From assembly GCF_000208745.1 (NCBI RefSeq), contig NC_030857.1, positions 8,503,508 through 8,567,507 of the forward strand: DNA of 64,000 nucleotides, in the 5' to 3' direction. This DNA comes from Theobroma cacao (Eukaryota > Streptophyta > Magnoliopsida > Malvales > Malvaceae). The position numbers and the translations under genes are program-made. The notes under the pieces were generated by a model, which saw only the letters and a list, made by a program, of their open reading frames with translations, made no database searches and was not told where the DNA came from. Below are positions 10,751-24,095 of the stretch, in pieces (the first letter of the stretch is position 1; each line of letters opens with the position of its first letter).

Positions 10751-11265
10751 TATAATGTTCAAATAAGTCCTATACTATTTTAAAAAATTTAAATAAGTCC
10801 TTATTCTTTTATTTCATTCAGTCAAATCCTTATATTTTTATTTTGAATCAAATAAACCTTTATAACTAATGATTGATTACTTATCATTAGTGAAAATGTC
10901 ACTTGTCGTTTTACATTCACATAGCACTGACATTGCATTGATGTGTAGGGTGAAAAATGTTCCATTATCATACTATCAAATCAAATTAGCATTTCATGTT
11001 ATCATTATTTATGATATATTAACATATCATATCATTATCAATTATAATATGTTAACATATCACATCAGTACCATGCAGTATAAAATGATAAATAACATTT
11101 CAAATAAGTCAATCATTAGTTATAATGGCTTATTTCACTCAACAAAAAAATATAAGGGTTTATTTGGCTTAAAATAAAAATATAAAAATTTGATTGAACA
11201 CAATAAAAGTATAAAAGTTTATTTAAAATTTCTCAAATAGTTTAAAGATTTTTTTGAATATTATG
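10751..11265. mobile_element. Foldback MITE, family M1, copy 1
   Basis: Long inverted arms: the left arm (about 10751-10870, ATAATGTTCAAATAAGTCC...TTTTTATTTTGAATCAAATAAA) is the reverse complement of the right arm (about 11145-11265, TTTATTTGGCTTAAAATAAA...TTTTTTTGAATATTATG). The centre carries short words related to those of 37366-37818. No coding capacity, so non-autonomous. The target duplication is unclear. Confidence 0.75.
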
Positions 11266-11309
11266 TCAAAATTCAAAAGGCACCTATCACCTTGTAATTA
11301 GAAAAATTT

Positions 11310-11594
11310 TGACATAATAGTCAAAAAAGTTACTCCACTATTCAAGAAAGTTTAGTGTAATGTTAGCGTTATGTGAACGTAAAATGACAAGTAGTATTTT
11401 AATTATTACATATCAACATATCATATCAATCACTTGACATAAAATGACAAGTGATATTTTGACTAAATCAATTATTAGTAACAAGGGTTTATTTAATTTA
11501 AAATAAAAATATAAAATTTATTTAACTCAAAATAAAAGAATATGAATTTATTTAAATTTTTTTAAATAATTTAAAGATTTTTTAAATATTATGA
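11310..11594. mobile_element. Foldback MITE, family M1, partial copy 2
   Basis: The right arm (about 11480-11594, ending in TTTAAAGATTTTTTAAATATTATG) matches the right arm of 10751-11265, and the centre shares AAAATGACAAGTGATATTT words. The left arm is mostly lost. Confidence 0.55.
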
Positions 11595-11705
11595 TATTTT
11601 TTTTTTTTATGTCTTCTACAGTCACATGCTTGCCTGATTGGTATTCTAGCCAAATGCACCATGGCTTGGTGAAAAGGTTTTTTTTTTTTTTTTACATTTC
11701 GTACG

Positions 11706-12632
11706 AGATCAATAAAAAATTGATCAAAATATCCACTAAGTCTTTGTACTCATATGTTTTGTTCAATTTAATTGCTATACTCAAAATTAAAGCAATTTAA
11801 TCTTTTAATTTTGAGAATTGCTTTAATTTAGTCCCTCCTCTTAACGGCATTCAAGTTTTTCATTAAAAGGGATGACATCAACGCTAACATGGCACTGATG
11901 TGGTACATTTTGATGATGTGGTACCAACATGATGATGTGGAATGTCAGTGGCATCGACATGATGACATAAATAAAAGAAAAAAAGAATAAAACTTTGGAT
12001 CAACCCAATTTGCTACTTCAGCTCAAGTTAAAAATTAAGTCAAATAAATTTTAAATTTTTATACTATTATAAATAGAAGAAAAAGAGAATTTATTTAGTC
12101 TTTTAATATTATTTTATTCCAACATAATGCAAGTTATTCATGTAAATTTGACTCTAAATATGAAATTTTTTTCAAAACTTTTTTATAGGAGAATTCAAAC
12201 TTAATTTTTACAAAGAAGATTATTTAATATACATATCCTAAAATCAAGTAATCAAGTAAGAAAATATTTATATATATTTTTCAACACCATAAATTTTTTA
12301 TATTTAAATATTTGACTTATTAATAAGTAAATCTATCATCTACTTAAATAGTTGTATTTTTTAAATATTTTTTTTCAATTTAGTTCCTCAACATCTTAAT
12401 TTTGATCAATTTAATCATCATGTTGGTGTCACATCATCAAAATGTGCCACGTCAACACTAACGTCATCCTCTTTAACGGTAACATTGGATACTATTAGGA
12501 AGACGGACTAAATTAAAACAATTTTCAAAATCAAAACACTAAATTATTTCGATTTTGAGTACAATTATTAATTTAAACAAAATATATGCGTTCAGAAACT
12601 TGATAACTATTTTGATTATAAAAATTTCCTTG
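11706..12632. mobile_element. Foldback element, family M2
   Basis: The left arm (about 11706-11960) is the imperfect reverse complement of the right arm (about 12395-12632). Shared landmarks include TACATTTTGATGATGTGG on the left against CACATCATCAAAATGTG on the right, and the TTTAATTTAGTCC / GGACTAAATTAAAA pair. About 430 bp of AT-rich spacer lies between. No coding capacity. It lies just beyond the 3' end of SEUSS. Confidence 0.75.
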
Positions 12633-12639
12633 AGAGATG

Positions 12640-13368
12640 CTTTTTGGGATTTGTATATGATGGTTTATAGTGGAAATTAGGAAATACCCATCCCTATTTT
12701 TGAAATATGACAATTATCCCTCTATTAATTATAAAATTACCCCGTTATTATTTTGAATTTAAGAACTTCTTTTAAGAAAAATAAAACAAACATTAAATAA
12801 ATTTCAGAATAATTTGTTTTATGGTAGATTTTAAGTTCCCAACACATTGGTTTTACAACAGAACCAAACAATTTCAAGTGCAAAGCAGATGGATTGAAGA
12901 ATGTGGAGGAGAAGGCGCATTGCAAACTTAAAAATTAAGAGTTGATATCCAGGCTTAACCTTCATTACTAGATGCTGAGGGCAGCAGTAGTGTTCACAAA
13001 CAATGTGTGGCAGGCTTACTTAGGCGTAGAGTGTAGTATGGCTTACAAATGGGATGGCCCCCCACGAAACAACAGGGACTAAACATCTTTCCTCCAGCAA
13101 AGGGGTATGCATTAAACCGTAAATAATCAGCGTAAACAAATTAGTAGGAAATGGAGCAACTTAAAAGATGCCTTTTAACATTTCATTGATAAAACACTAT
13201 GCTATATGTTTCACTTTTCTGAAATTAGTACACAGTGGGACGCTAGCCCTTCATCTATCATATAGTGTACCATGACCTGCCCGGGGCCACAGGCATTTCT
13301 GCCCATTCTCATGCTGCATAAGCAGCTGCCCGCTATAATCCAATAACCATCAGCTGATGGACTTCCTT
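12640..13368 (-). other. SEUSS 3' untranslated region and flank
   Basis: From 13368 down to roughly 12950 the DNA is less AT-rich than its neighbours and carries no other gene, as expected for the 3' UTR. I see no unambiguous polyadenylation signal, so the transcript end is not fixed. Confidence 0.5.
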
Positions 13369-16300
13369 TCATGGGGAAGGTTTCCAATCAAATTGAAGAT
13401 TATTAAAACCATTAACCGCTCCTAGCCCACTAAGGAACTGGTTCCCCAAATCCTGTTGGTGATTCATACCTTGGTCCCTAGCCATCGTTGTCATGCCTAC
13501 CCTTCCATTCATGACAGGGTTATTACCCACTGCAGCTCTGATTCCATTGACCATCGCAGATTGGCCAAGCCCACCACCCATTGTACCAAAACCGCCACCA
13601 CCAATACCTGAATTATTGTTGACACTTCCATTCCCCACCAAACCATTTCCACCATTGCGAACTGTATTGTTACTTGTTGGCATCATTCCATTTACACTCT
13701 TCACATCATTGCCTAGAGCGCCAACACCAACCATACCACCTGTGCCATTAAGTTGGCCAGACAACATTTCATGAATGATTTTCTGAACGGAGCTTTGCGA
13801 ATCACTTGGGTCAGCCTCACCAGAAAGAGCTGGCTGCTGCATGGGCATATTCACGGGAGAATTGGCAGAACTCACGTGACTAGTAGCTGCTAAAGCACCA
13901 TGAGGAGCTTGAGGAGGATTATTAGATGAGGAAGGTGTTGGTGACTGAAATGGAGAAGGATTTGCTTGTGCTTGTGGTATTGTACTAGAGGAGCCAGGGG
14001 AAGAAATCTGAACAGAATTTCCACCATAGGGACTGCTTGCATTATTCATAGAATTCTGCTGCCTGGAGTTCATTGAATTCTGGTGTAGAAGCCCAACAAT
14101 GGTGCCAGCAGATGTCGATGCAGACGCTGCATTAAGAGAGCTATTTACATTAGCCACACCATTGTTAGCAGCAAGATGCATCCCAGAGGCCTGGGCAGAA
14201 CTTTGGTCACTATTGGAGCTCTGGGCTATTGTCTGCTGTTGCGGTGTCTGCTGATGCTGATGCTGGTGCTGTTGCTGTTGCTGTTGTAGCTGTTCCTCAG
14301 ACTGTTGAGCTTGAGCATTAAAACCAGATGAAGTACTTGTTCGTCGTGGAAACTTAGCCAAACTCTCTGAAGAAAAACAGAAGAAATGAGCTAACAAGCC
14401 TGCTCACATATTTGTTGAGCCCAACATGAGAACAATTAAGTCTGAAGCTACACATGCACATCATTCTTATTTCTATATACACTTTAATCTTTAGTTTGCA
14501 ATCATAGGGGAAATAAAGAAAGCCCCTCGATCACTACCCTGGAAGCAGGGTAGTTTGCATCAGATGGAGCAAGTCTAACAAACTTAAGTTCATATCAAAC
14601 TAGATAAGATGCTGATGAGAAGGACATTCTAAAGAAGAATTAGAGCTTTTCTAAGAGGTACGGGGAGAGTGTGAAGATAGTTGTGCTTAAATCAATGCCC
14701 TTGTAGGGTAGTATGCCAGAAGCAAAATGCCTTAATTCCCAATAGTGACACATAATCAGCTGTTCTTTGAAATATCAAAAGCACTGTGAGTGTTTCGGGA
14801 ACAATCATTTCTGTATTTGCTAAAATTACCAGAACATTAGATGTTCAAACATCAAATTTTTTGCCTAAGTACCTATTTCAATAAAAAAATAAGAATAAGA
14901 CTTCAGTCCTCTTACTTATCTATTCTCACTCAGTCTGAATTTTTGACCCAGTGTCCCCTCAAAGTTTGATTACAGCTTTCTTTATTCTTCATCTCATACT
15001 TTGCAGTACCAATTATTCTAGGCTTCGCCAAGACATGAACATCTTTCTTCTTGCCCTCTAAATCCCTCTTTACATTCATATAACTACAACATTATTTGTG
15101 TAACCATAGATTGATTGAACCATAGAGCTCTCAATTTCCTTCAACTGCTTGTGACCTTCAGCAAGCACAATTAACCATCATCTGACATAAATAGGAAGCA
15201 TTATAAAGATAACAAGCAATGCCAATACAATCTCGCATCTGATGAGACCGTTGTATCATTACCAACATAAGAATTCGGGCTAGGTGAATGGAAAACCCAG
15301 GAAAATTATTTTCGGATTCCCATGCTTTTATGTTTGGAGCTAAGTCAGTAAACCAAAAAAAACAAAGCAGCAAACAAAAAAATACCCAAGGGTACAGGGT
15401 TAAGTTTTAATGACCTACAGCTAGAAGAAGACAAATTACCAAAAAGGTAATATTCTAACTAATCTATAAAAGAAAAATAATTTCTCACACTATCAGCTAA
15501 AAGGTGAAATATGAACAAATCAGGTAGTTACATCATGCAATACAATAATTCAATGGCATAGCAAATGAACAGATTGGGCATTAAAACTGAGAGAACCCTT
15601 AGCTGTCCAAAATAAAAAATCAGAACAATATCACATGACCACATGATATCAAAGGGCTATCACATCTACAACTATCAACCAGCTTCCCCAGTTGGAAATT
15701 AGTTTAAAGGTAAACCAATACAAAATGAAGAGTACTAGACATTCACAACAGCTATTGCAGGATGCCCCGATCAGTACTTTCAAGCATTTATAAAAAATAT
15801 ATTTAAAACAAGAAACTGCCAATGAGAAAAAAAAATAAAAATAAATGAATTTAGCAAGGGAAACCTTGCCAAAACTTACCCATGGGTCCAGTCCTTGTTT
15901 CTCTACTGTAATCAATCAAGTCCTTCATACTATTAACAACTTCAGATATCTGTTAAAAACCCCAACAAACAAAAAAAGAAACAGTGCATTAGGAGGCTGT
16001 ATACATTTCAATAGCATAGTTCTTCAAAAGGGAGCTACAAATGTCAAACTCATTTTCTCATTTTAGTTTTTCCAATCATCATACCATTATAACAAACATT
16101 TTACTCTTAAAGTACATCTTAATAATACAATACTGGTCTTAGTCCTCATAAAATGCAACTGCTAGAACACTTCAATGATGGAAGTACATCAACATGGATC
16201 CACAAGAACTTCAGAAGATCATGGAAATTAATAATTTCTAGTGGGAAAAAATCACCGACTAACATGAAAGGATTTAAAGGACTTCAATCTGCCTTAGAAA

Positions 16301-19300
16301 CAAAAGGAAATTAAAGCAGAAGCTTTTTTTTTCTATAGAAAACGGTAGAGTGTGGTCTTTGAACTGCTGAGTATCAGGTAAAACAACTAAGTGTGATTTC
16401 AAAGGAACAGAAAATAACACAACTATCAAAGGCTTAGTCAATGATGAGTTTGATCTCTGATTCAGTTTTTTCCCCCAAAGAAAAACTAGAAGCATTTTCT
16501 AGAACTGATATCAACAAAATCTCTATGCAGATTTTGTTCAGCCTTTATCCAGCAGTTACAGGACCTCATTCAATGATTGCACAAATTTTCTCATTAACAA
16601 AATGTAGCAAAAAAATACAATGTACCAATTCAAAATTCAAATTAGAAATGAGAGCAGCAAGAAATAATAATCAGATTTATAAGAAACATAAACAATGTAG
16701 AGGACGAAAATTATCTTGCAAAAAAAAATCCATAATATAACAATACATCTCTCCAATTCACAGCACTCAACCTCCTACACAAATTTATTATAAGCGGATG
16801 CAGGACATCACCTGAAGACAACGAACATATCTCTTTGTATAACCCAAATCATTTACCAATGGCACTTCCAAGGCTTTTGCCAATTGCCGAGCTGATGCTA
16901 CAAACCTAAAGTTTATTAATAGCTCATTAGGAATCCATACAAGCAGTAGAGGTCACACCTATAGATATTATTATCTAAATAAAAAGGAAAAAGGAACAGA
17001 TGAATCTACTACAAGTTGATTTTATATCCATTGCCGGAGAGTATGCATGAGTGTTTGTGTCCAAGATTCATAACCAGAATCTATGAGAATGGAGCATCTA
17101 ACATTACTGTAAAGAGACTATAGTACAAACCTCAGGCGTATGAAACAGACAATAGTGATGTCAAGAATAACCAAGAAACTAAACTCAAAGATACTACGGA
17201 ATTATGGCCTTTGTTTGATGTTGAACTGATTTAGGGCCTTATTTAAGCTAAAATTGATATTAGTAAGTCATATCTAAATGATCTTTATGAAAGAAGGTAT
17301 TTGCTTTCATTTTATCTTGTGTTTTATCGATTCCAAGCATCATTATTCTGGTACTTTTAAGGTTCACTAGAAGTTGCAGATTTTGAATTTAAGAGCATTA
17401 TTTTTGTTTTTGCCATGTTATTTGATTTCATTTTCCATTCAGGAGTTGTTTTAAATCAAGTTTGGTAATGTCCTATTCTCAATGCCCAGTTACAGGAATG
17501 AGGTTCTGGAACTCTACAAATTTGTATACAACTTCGTTCAATTAATAAAGAACAAGTGTGCAACATTATGACCAGCTTTTATCCCTTCTTTCGGATTGCG
17601 TGAAGCAGAACTAAAGCCGTTACACTGGGTACAAAGCCTTTAAAACCATTGGTGAGTGAAGCCTCTGAAAATATAGGCATTATTTCTACCTTTACTTTCC
17701 AGCACAATTTCAGATTTACAACCAGCCTTCCCTTGAACCCAAGAATATCCTTCTCAGCAGACACTAACCAATTCGACAACAAAACAAACATTTTCCAACC
17801 CTATCCCTAGTTTACTTTTCACCGATACTTTCCACAGCTCAGGTCTAGCAGACAGGCATTACCACTTTGCTTTAGTTTCAGCCATTAAGGCTCAATCATT
17901 TCCACACTATTTCAACCATCATCTATGACTATCTTCTCTCATCGAATTAAACCCTAAATCATATATTCTTGCTCACAACGCACCCAACCTTTTTTTTTTT
18001 ATGTAATTTATCATCACTATGCCCTCAAGGGCAACGTAGGTTGCAGCCTATGAAGGGATGCACCAGTACCATGCATCCCTACATACCATGAAAGACACGT
18101 ATATAACAAACAATATCCAGTCATAACTATAAAATTCTCAATTATCCAAACAAAAAAGGAACAACACACAGACACAACTAAAATATTCCTCTGCACCACC
18201 TTCACTGCAGATCATCTAATAAGGAACATCTAGAGTATGTCCTCAAGGAAGAGTAATTGACAACCAACCCTGTGTTGTTAGTCAAGCTTGGAAACTTAAA
18301 CAGGAAAAAAGCAGGTCTCAATCTTTATATATTTTCAAAACAGGATGTGTATTATAAATAACAAATGAGAAACTGGGACAAGAAAAAAAAAATGTTTTAC
18401 CCAAAAGAAAGAGGTTTCAAATTAACATAATTGGCAACATCAACACAGGGGTGCAGAAAACATACACCTAGGTCATGTGCAAGAGGAACATGGATGGCAT
18501 ACATACTCTAGAAGAGTAAAAAGGAGGAAGGAGAGGTCAATCAAAAAACCAAAACAAAAGGGAAAAATACTCCATTCAATCAGAAAGCGGCACAATCATA
18601 AAGGACATACAAGTTACAGTTATTCTGCAACTCTGGAGCGGATAAATTTGATGATGCATTTTGAGTCGCTGCTTGATACTTTTGAGCTGCAGCCCCCAGC
18701 TGACTAACCTGTACAACACAAATTACTACAGTCAAATACAACCAATACCAGACAAGGAACAATCAAACTCTTACAATCCAAAGAATACAACATAACAAAC
18801 AGTAAAGATTCTACAATGAAAAATCCAATATTTAAAGGAATTTCATTCCTTGGGAAATACACTAGACCACAAACTAGTAAAAAGGCTCATCTAATAACAA
18901 AATGTGAATGAAAAGCACAGAAAAATCTTCCAAATCCAACCCAAAAAACCACTCATGTTGATGTAGACATGTATTTAACTTATAAATGCAAAACAATGTT
19001 TGTAAGGCCATTTTTAAAATCCCAAAGCAACATCATATCAGCCAATACAAAATGCCAGAGAATTTGCCCCAATATGTAATTAACATGAAGGTATTTCACA
19101 TCATCACATCTAATTATATGCTTAATAATTCAAAAGGATTTACTCCTAATTTTATAGAAAATGAGGGGAAAAAATGAAAATCCAGCATCATGATTCATGT
19201 AATATTTCAAAATTACAAGAATGGTGCAACAGGAAAATTTCAAGCAGCCAATCATAAAATAGAAATATATCCCAACTTGTTAAGATAATAATCTCATAGA

Positions 19301-21061
19301 AGCAGCATAAAAATAAATAGTAAAGGTAGATGGATCTCCTTTTCTTCATCATATCCTAAGATGGAAATTATAGTTCCTAGGGCAAATGTAAGCCTAAAAT
19401 AGCAGCATAAGATTTTAAAAAAAAAATTGAAAGTGATGACATCCTAACAGTTTTTGAGTTTTGACCACCATAAAATTCAATTATTTTTACGAGGACAAAA
19501 CTGATGAAGCAGCTGCTACGAAGAGTTTCGCCTCATACTACTCAATTCAAAAGAAGCAATCATATGTAATAAAACAAGGCATACAAGATTGCATAAAACT
19601 CAATCAACCAGGTTCTGTAGGTTTCATACAGTTATGGCATCCTATGCACATAAGTCAATAGCATATATGTGACCTTTCTCAAGCTATAAAGCAAAAGTTT
19701 ATGACGACAACCTGGGGTATCAACAATCTTCTAGGGATAAGTTCTTCATGACGCCGAGCACAAAATTCCCAAGAACATATCTGATGAAAAGAATTAAAGA
19801 GCAAAAAACAAAGTTAATAAGGCCTCTAAAAGTTTGAACTTGATAAAAGCCATTACTCCAATTTGTAACCTTCAGATCTGGTGAGAAAACTATCCGAAGC
19901 TGACCATCACGAACAACACGGAGTTGATCAAAAACACTTTCTTGTATTGCTTTTGCATAGTCCAGGACAATTTGACCAGATGAATTATGATACTCACGTG
20001 GCATATCAACATAAAGAAGTTCTTCCATAGTACCACTTTCGTATTTAATTTTGAAAAGCCTAGGGAGAACCTCGACAGTCGCCTCTAAAAGCACAGTTTA
20101 AATATCAAATATATGAGTGATAAATAAATTAGCTACAAGAAACCGATACATACAAATTCAAGCTATCATAAGATAAGTACTTTGTTAACACCCAAAGAAA
20201 TAATACATATTAATCATGCTAATATAAGATAACCGAAAAGAAAGAGGAACCACAACAAAAACAAAAACAAAAAAGACATACCAAAACCACGGCCTGGCTT
20301 GCGATTGCATATTTCACAGTGCCATACATCCTGTAAACATTTTTACAGCAGTTTAATCATCCTTTGCATTAATAGTTTGCTATTAAAAACAGAAAAACAC
20401 AAACAAACAAAGATACAGATGACATCTGCAGGGCACAAAAACCATGAGGACAAATTTCAGGTATAAATTTAATGGGGGACACAGCAAACTACCAAAGATG
20501 TAAAGTTCCAAAGAAATTGACCTCATTCAATTACATAAGAGGCCACTTGAATGAGGTTCAGGGTTGGAAGTTTCAGCAAGTTTTCTCAGAAACAGACCTG
20601 AGGGAAAACACCTGTAGTTTGGCGGCCACTTCCATACATAGAAACACACCACTTCTTTTTGGCATTTGGAGCAAAGTACTCAGCAACAAATTTTCTCCAA
20701 AATTCAATATTGTTGTCCTACAAGAAAAACTGGCATGTTACATCCACCAAGCTACTGAATACACATGGAAAGTAGATTCCTCACACCGTGGAGATCTTAC
20801 TTCAGGTCTATGTTGTTGCTGATACATGTAATGTGTCAAACGCCTGGCACACATCCCAAGCTCATACACTGGTTTCACAGGTGATCTCAATGACAAATTC
20901 TGCGGTTGAAACTGCTGCGGTAATTGTGATCTCTGCTGAGGCATTGCTTTCAAAAGTTGCTGTTGCTGGTGTTGTTGTTGTAACTGCAAGAGTCTTTGTT
21001 GGTGCAAAAGATTAATTTGGGCAGCAGCAGCTTGAGAGGGCTGCCGTGACATATGGAGGAA

Positions 21062-21130
<69 letters not shown>

Positions 21131-21904
21131 TTGATGCAAAAACAATGACTGATCTGAATGTTGGGGTTCCATTTTTACCTGTGCCAAAGTTCTCATAGTT
21201 GGAATTTGTTGTGGTTCCAGTTTCACTGGAGCAATATTCCTCAGCGATTGCAGCTGCTGTGGCTGTTGTGGTTGCTGCTGGCCATGCTGATCATTAGTCA
21301 CTTGTGGCTCCAATTTGACAGCCCCAACACCAGGCAACCCTCCTCTAATAGATTGAAACTGTTGTTGCTGCTGCCCTTGTTGGGTGTTGTGAGGGGTAGG
21401 GAACTGTTGCATTGCTTGTTGACCATGTTGGAAATGTTGCGACTCGAGTTGTTGGGACTGCTGTTGATCTGGTAGCATATGGTTACCAGAAAGGTTTGAA
21501 AATTGCTGACCCTGAACTTGACCAGATGAACCAGGGTTAGCCATGTTTGATGGCACAAAGGATGATGAGGGAGCATTAAACCCCATCCCATTGCCTACAT
21601 TTGAAAGTGGATCAGATTCGGCCCCAGAGTCCATGCCTCCACGCTGGCTACTTCCAGGACCAGAAAGCTGAGGGTTTGGACCCCCATTTCCAAAAGACTG
21701 ATTTAGAAGGGAAGACACATTGGGCACATTTCCAAGCATATTCATATTATTAAACTGAGCACGAGGCGACACTAATGAAGTGAATCCAGTTTGAGAAGGC
21801 AGACCACCACCTTGGGCTCCTAGAGTCCCTGAATTTGACCGCAGAATAGAAGGCGGAACAGACTGTGCACCACCTATAGGAGTAGAAGGCCCAGATGGTA
21901 CCAT
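13369..21904 (-). CDS. SEU: SEUSS, LIM-domain-binding transcriptional co-regulator (938 aa)
   Basis: Coding exons on the minus strand by my splice model: 21904-20801, 20717-20598, 20330-20282, 20084-19870, 19780-19712, 18708-18611, 16905-16812, 15949-15880, 14366-13369. All junctions are GT-AG and the total is 939 codons with no internal stop. The start MVPSGPSTP and the following VPPSILRSNSGTLGAQGGGL segment match SEUSS rather than SEUSS-like paralogues. Residues 1-340 are Gln-rich, with a pure 24-Gln run at 258-281. The conserved Ldb/LIM-binding domain runs from about 345 (CARRLTHYMYQQQHRPE) to about 600 (LIDYSRETRTGP). Residues 607-938 are low-complexity Gln/Asn/Ser/Gly and end NGFNN...DWKPSP. 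SEUSS has no DNA-binding domain; it works in the nucleus as an adaptor, partnering LEUNIG to repress targets such as AGAMOUS and acting with MADS proteins in flower and ovule development. Length is close to Arabidopsis SEU (877 aa). Intact. Confidence 0.95.
21062..21133 (-). repeat. CAG/CTG microsatellite coding a 24-glutamine run in SEUSS
   Basis: Twenty-four consecutive Gln codons, mostly CAG with a few CAA interruptions (CTG/TTG on the plus strand). They encode residues 258-281. Poly-Gln in this region is usual for SEUSS, but pure CAG stretches are prone to length change. Confidence 0.95.
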
Positions 21905-21939
21905 GTTTCAAGAATCACTATCTAACACTCACTCACAAA

Positions 21940-23230
21940 ACTGCAACAACTATCTAAAACAACATGAATTCAATTAAATAAACTACAATTAAAAGACAAA
22001 ACACAGAAAGACAGTGGTAGAGCCCAAGGCAATCAGCAGTTTATCCCTGACTTGGCTGCTATCAGCTTCATACTCCTCATTGTGCAGGAATAAGACGGGG
22101 TAAGTTCTGTGCCTGAGAATATAGCTTTCTGTTCTACAATACCAAAGGCCAAAACCAAAGAAAACCAAAGCCCAGGAAGGAGCTCTGATTCTGAGCATTC
22201 TAAAATTGCACCGTCTCCCCAAGACAAGCAACACTCGAATGGCTTTCGCATGAATCCTTATAAAAGAAAACAAGAATTTTCAGATCCACTGCAACAAAAA
22301 TCATTCCAAAATAATTTTAATAACAATTAGCACAAAAAGAATAAAAATCTTCCACCAAAGAACGCAACTCTAAAATCCCTATAACCATAAAATCAGACTC
22401 CAATCAAATCTTAAAGCAAAAAGCAAATCTCAAGAACTCAAAAAGCTCGTCAAAACCAACAAAATTTTAGTTAAAATTAAAGAAACCTCACCAAAATCAA
22501 CTTCCCAAGCTCAAATTTTTAACCACCAAAAAGCCCAAGAATTGCAACTTTACTATACTAAAACAAAAACTAATGCTCAACCAAAGAAACACTAAAAAAA
22601 AAACAACTAAACCCATCTCGATCGAGCCCTAAACAGCACAAATCAACGATCCAAAACTTTGAATGAGTAAACCAGCAAATGGGTATTAAAGTAAACAAGA
22701 AAATAGCGAAAGGGTCAAAGCTAAGAAGACTTTAAGAAGACTTACCAGAGTTAAAAAAATTCCCACAGTTACAGTCAAGAGAGAAACAAAAGAAGGAAAT
22801 AAAAGAGAGTCTCCCAAATCTCCAAAGCTTTGATTTCAATTAAAACATACCCAAAAAAGCTCAAATTTCTTTAACTCTCTTTCTCTTCAAATTCTTTTAT
22901 TTTTTGCTTCAATGAACCGAAGCAATGAAATATCATTGTATCTCACTTCACCACAAATGAAAAAACAAAAAAGAAACTTTTTTTTGCTCTTTGCTCTTCT
23001 CTTCAATCAAATCTTCTGCTTCTTTCTTCTTTTCTTAACTTTTTTTTTTATTCCACTTAATTTTTTTTCCTTGTCTCAGTGTGTGCCCTGTTCTTCTTCG
23101 CTCTATCCAGAGAGAGAAAGCGCAGAGAGAGAAAGAAAGAGAGAAATGTCTTTAGAGAGAGAAAGAAAGAGAGTGTTTGTGTTGTCCTTGCGGACGTCAA
23201 ACTTGTATTCGATCGGCTTGAATTTTTTTT
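21940..23230 (-). promoter_or_regulatory. SEUSS 5' leader, leader intron and proximal promoter
   Basis: A non-coding first exon is likely to end at 22746, because the minus strand reads CTCTG|GTAAGT there. The intron would run to an acceptor just upstream of the ATG (CAG before 21940 or TAG before 21953; I cannot choose). The stretch 23100-23180 is GAGAGAAAG-rich on the plus strand, so the transcribed strand has a CT-rich leader, common at plant transcription starts. Several short open frames inside the leader intron (22000-22330) look like noise. A T-rich tract lies at 23220-23330. Confidence 0.6.
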
Positions 23231-23239
23231 TTTTTCCTA

Positions 23240-24095
23240 CTTTCATTCCTTCCCCTTCTTTACCTTTTTTGTGAAATCAAGTCAAATGCTATTCTTTCTC
23301 TTCACTTGTCTGTATGTTTTTTTTTTCTTTTAATTTTCATTTTATTACCATGGCATGGGATGGGGATAGAGGCATGTGCATGCAACGCACGCATGCATCA
23401 AGTACATCGGTCCACCATGGATGATGGGATGTATTTAAGTGACGCATTGATTTTGAGTTATATTTATTATGTTGCCCTATTTGCTGCAGGCGTTAGAGTT
23501 CCTTTGTATGAGAATGCTTACACCAAATTATGGTGCATCATTCGTTTCCAGCGGTTAGATAGTAGAAAGGTCCATGCTGCGAGATGTAAGGTGATCATAT
23601 AGAGATGTCACAAGCTGGACTATTCCTCCAAGTTGGCAGATCCGACCCACTCTCTTGGCCCGTTACAAGTTGGATTGGATTTAGACCTTTATGCTCAAGT
23701 TTTGCTTAAGAATTTTTTTCTTTTGGTACAATGAGAATACTGGCCTTTTATTACATCTAAAATATTTAAAATCAATATAAATATTTTTTTTGTAAAATAA
23801 TAAAAATATCATTTGTATGGACAATTTAGAATAAATCCAACTACCTCTAAACATTATTATGTATTATATATTAATCAAATTAGTCCTAGTTAATTTATAA
23901 GATTAATTTTTTTATAAAATTTGTGTTTATCTATATCTATATTAACAAATAATATATATTATATGTAATAGGTGATTGAGCTTAAGTTAATTGATACTTA
24001 CTCAATTGTCAAAATTACATGAAAATTAACTAATATTGTCAAAAGTACATAGATAATAGGATCCTTTTACTTTTTCCACTAATGAGAATCTGGGT
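23240..24095. other. Intergenic between SEUSS and the LINE
   Basis: Contains a plus-strand 98-codon open frame (23306-23602) with no family features that I take as chance, then AT-rich DNA. No repeat or gene that I can support. Confidence 0.5.

Noticed and set aside
20472..21475. Plus-strand open frames across SEUSS exon 1
   Set aside because: Antisense shadows of the Gln-rich exon (CTG/TTG read as Leu-rich protein).
23306..23602. 98-codon plus-strand frame upstream of SEUSS
   Set aside because: No recognisable domain; begins in a T-rich tract; likely chance.
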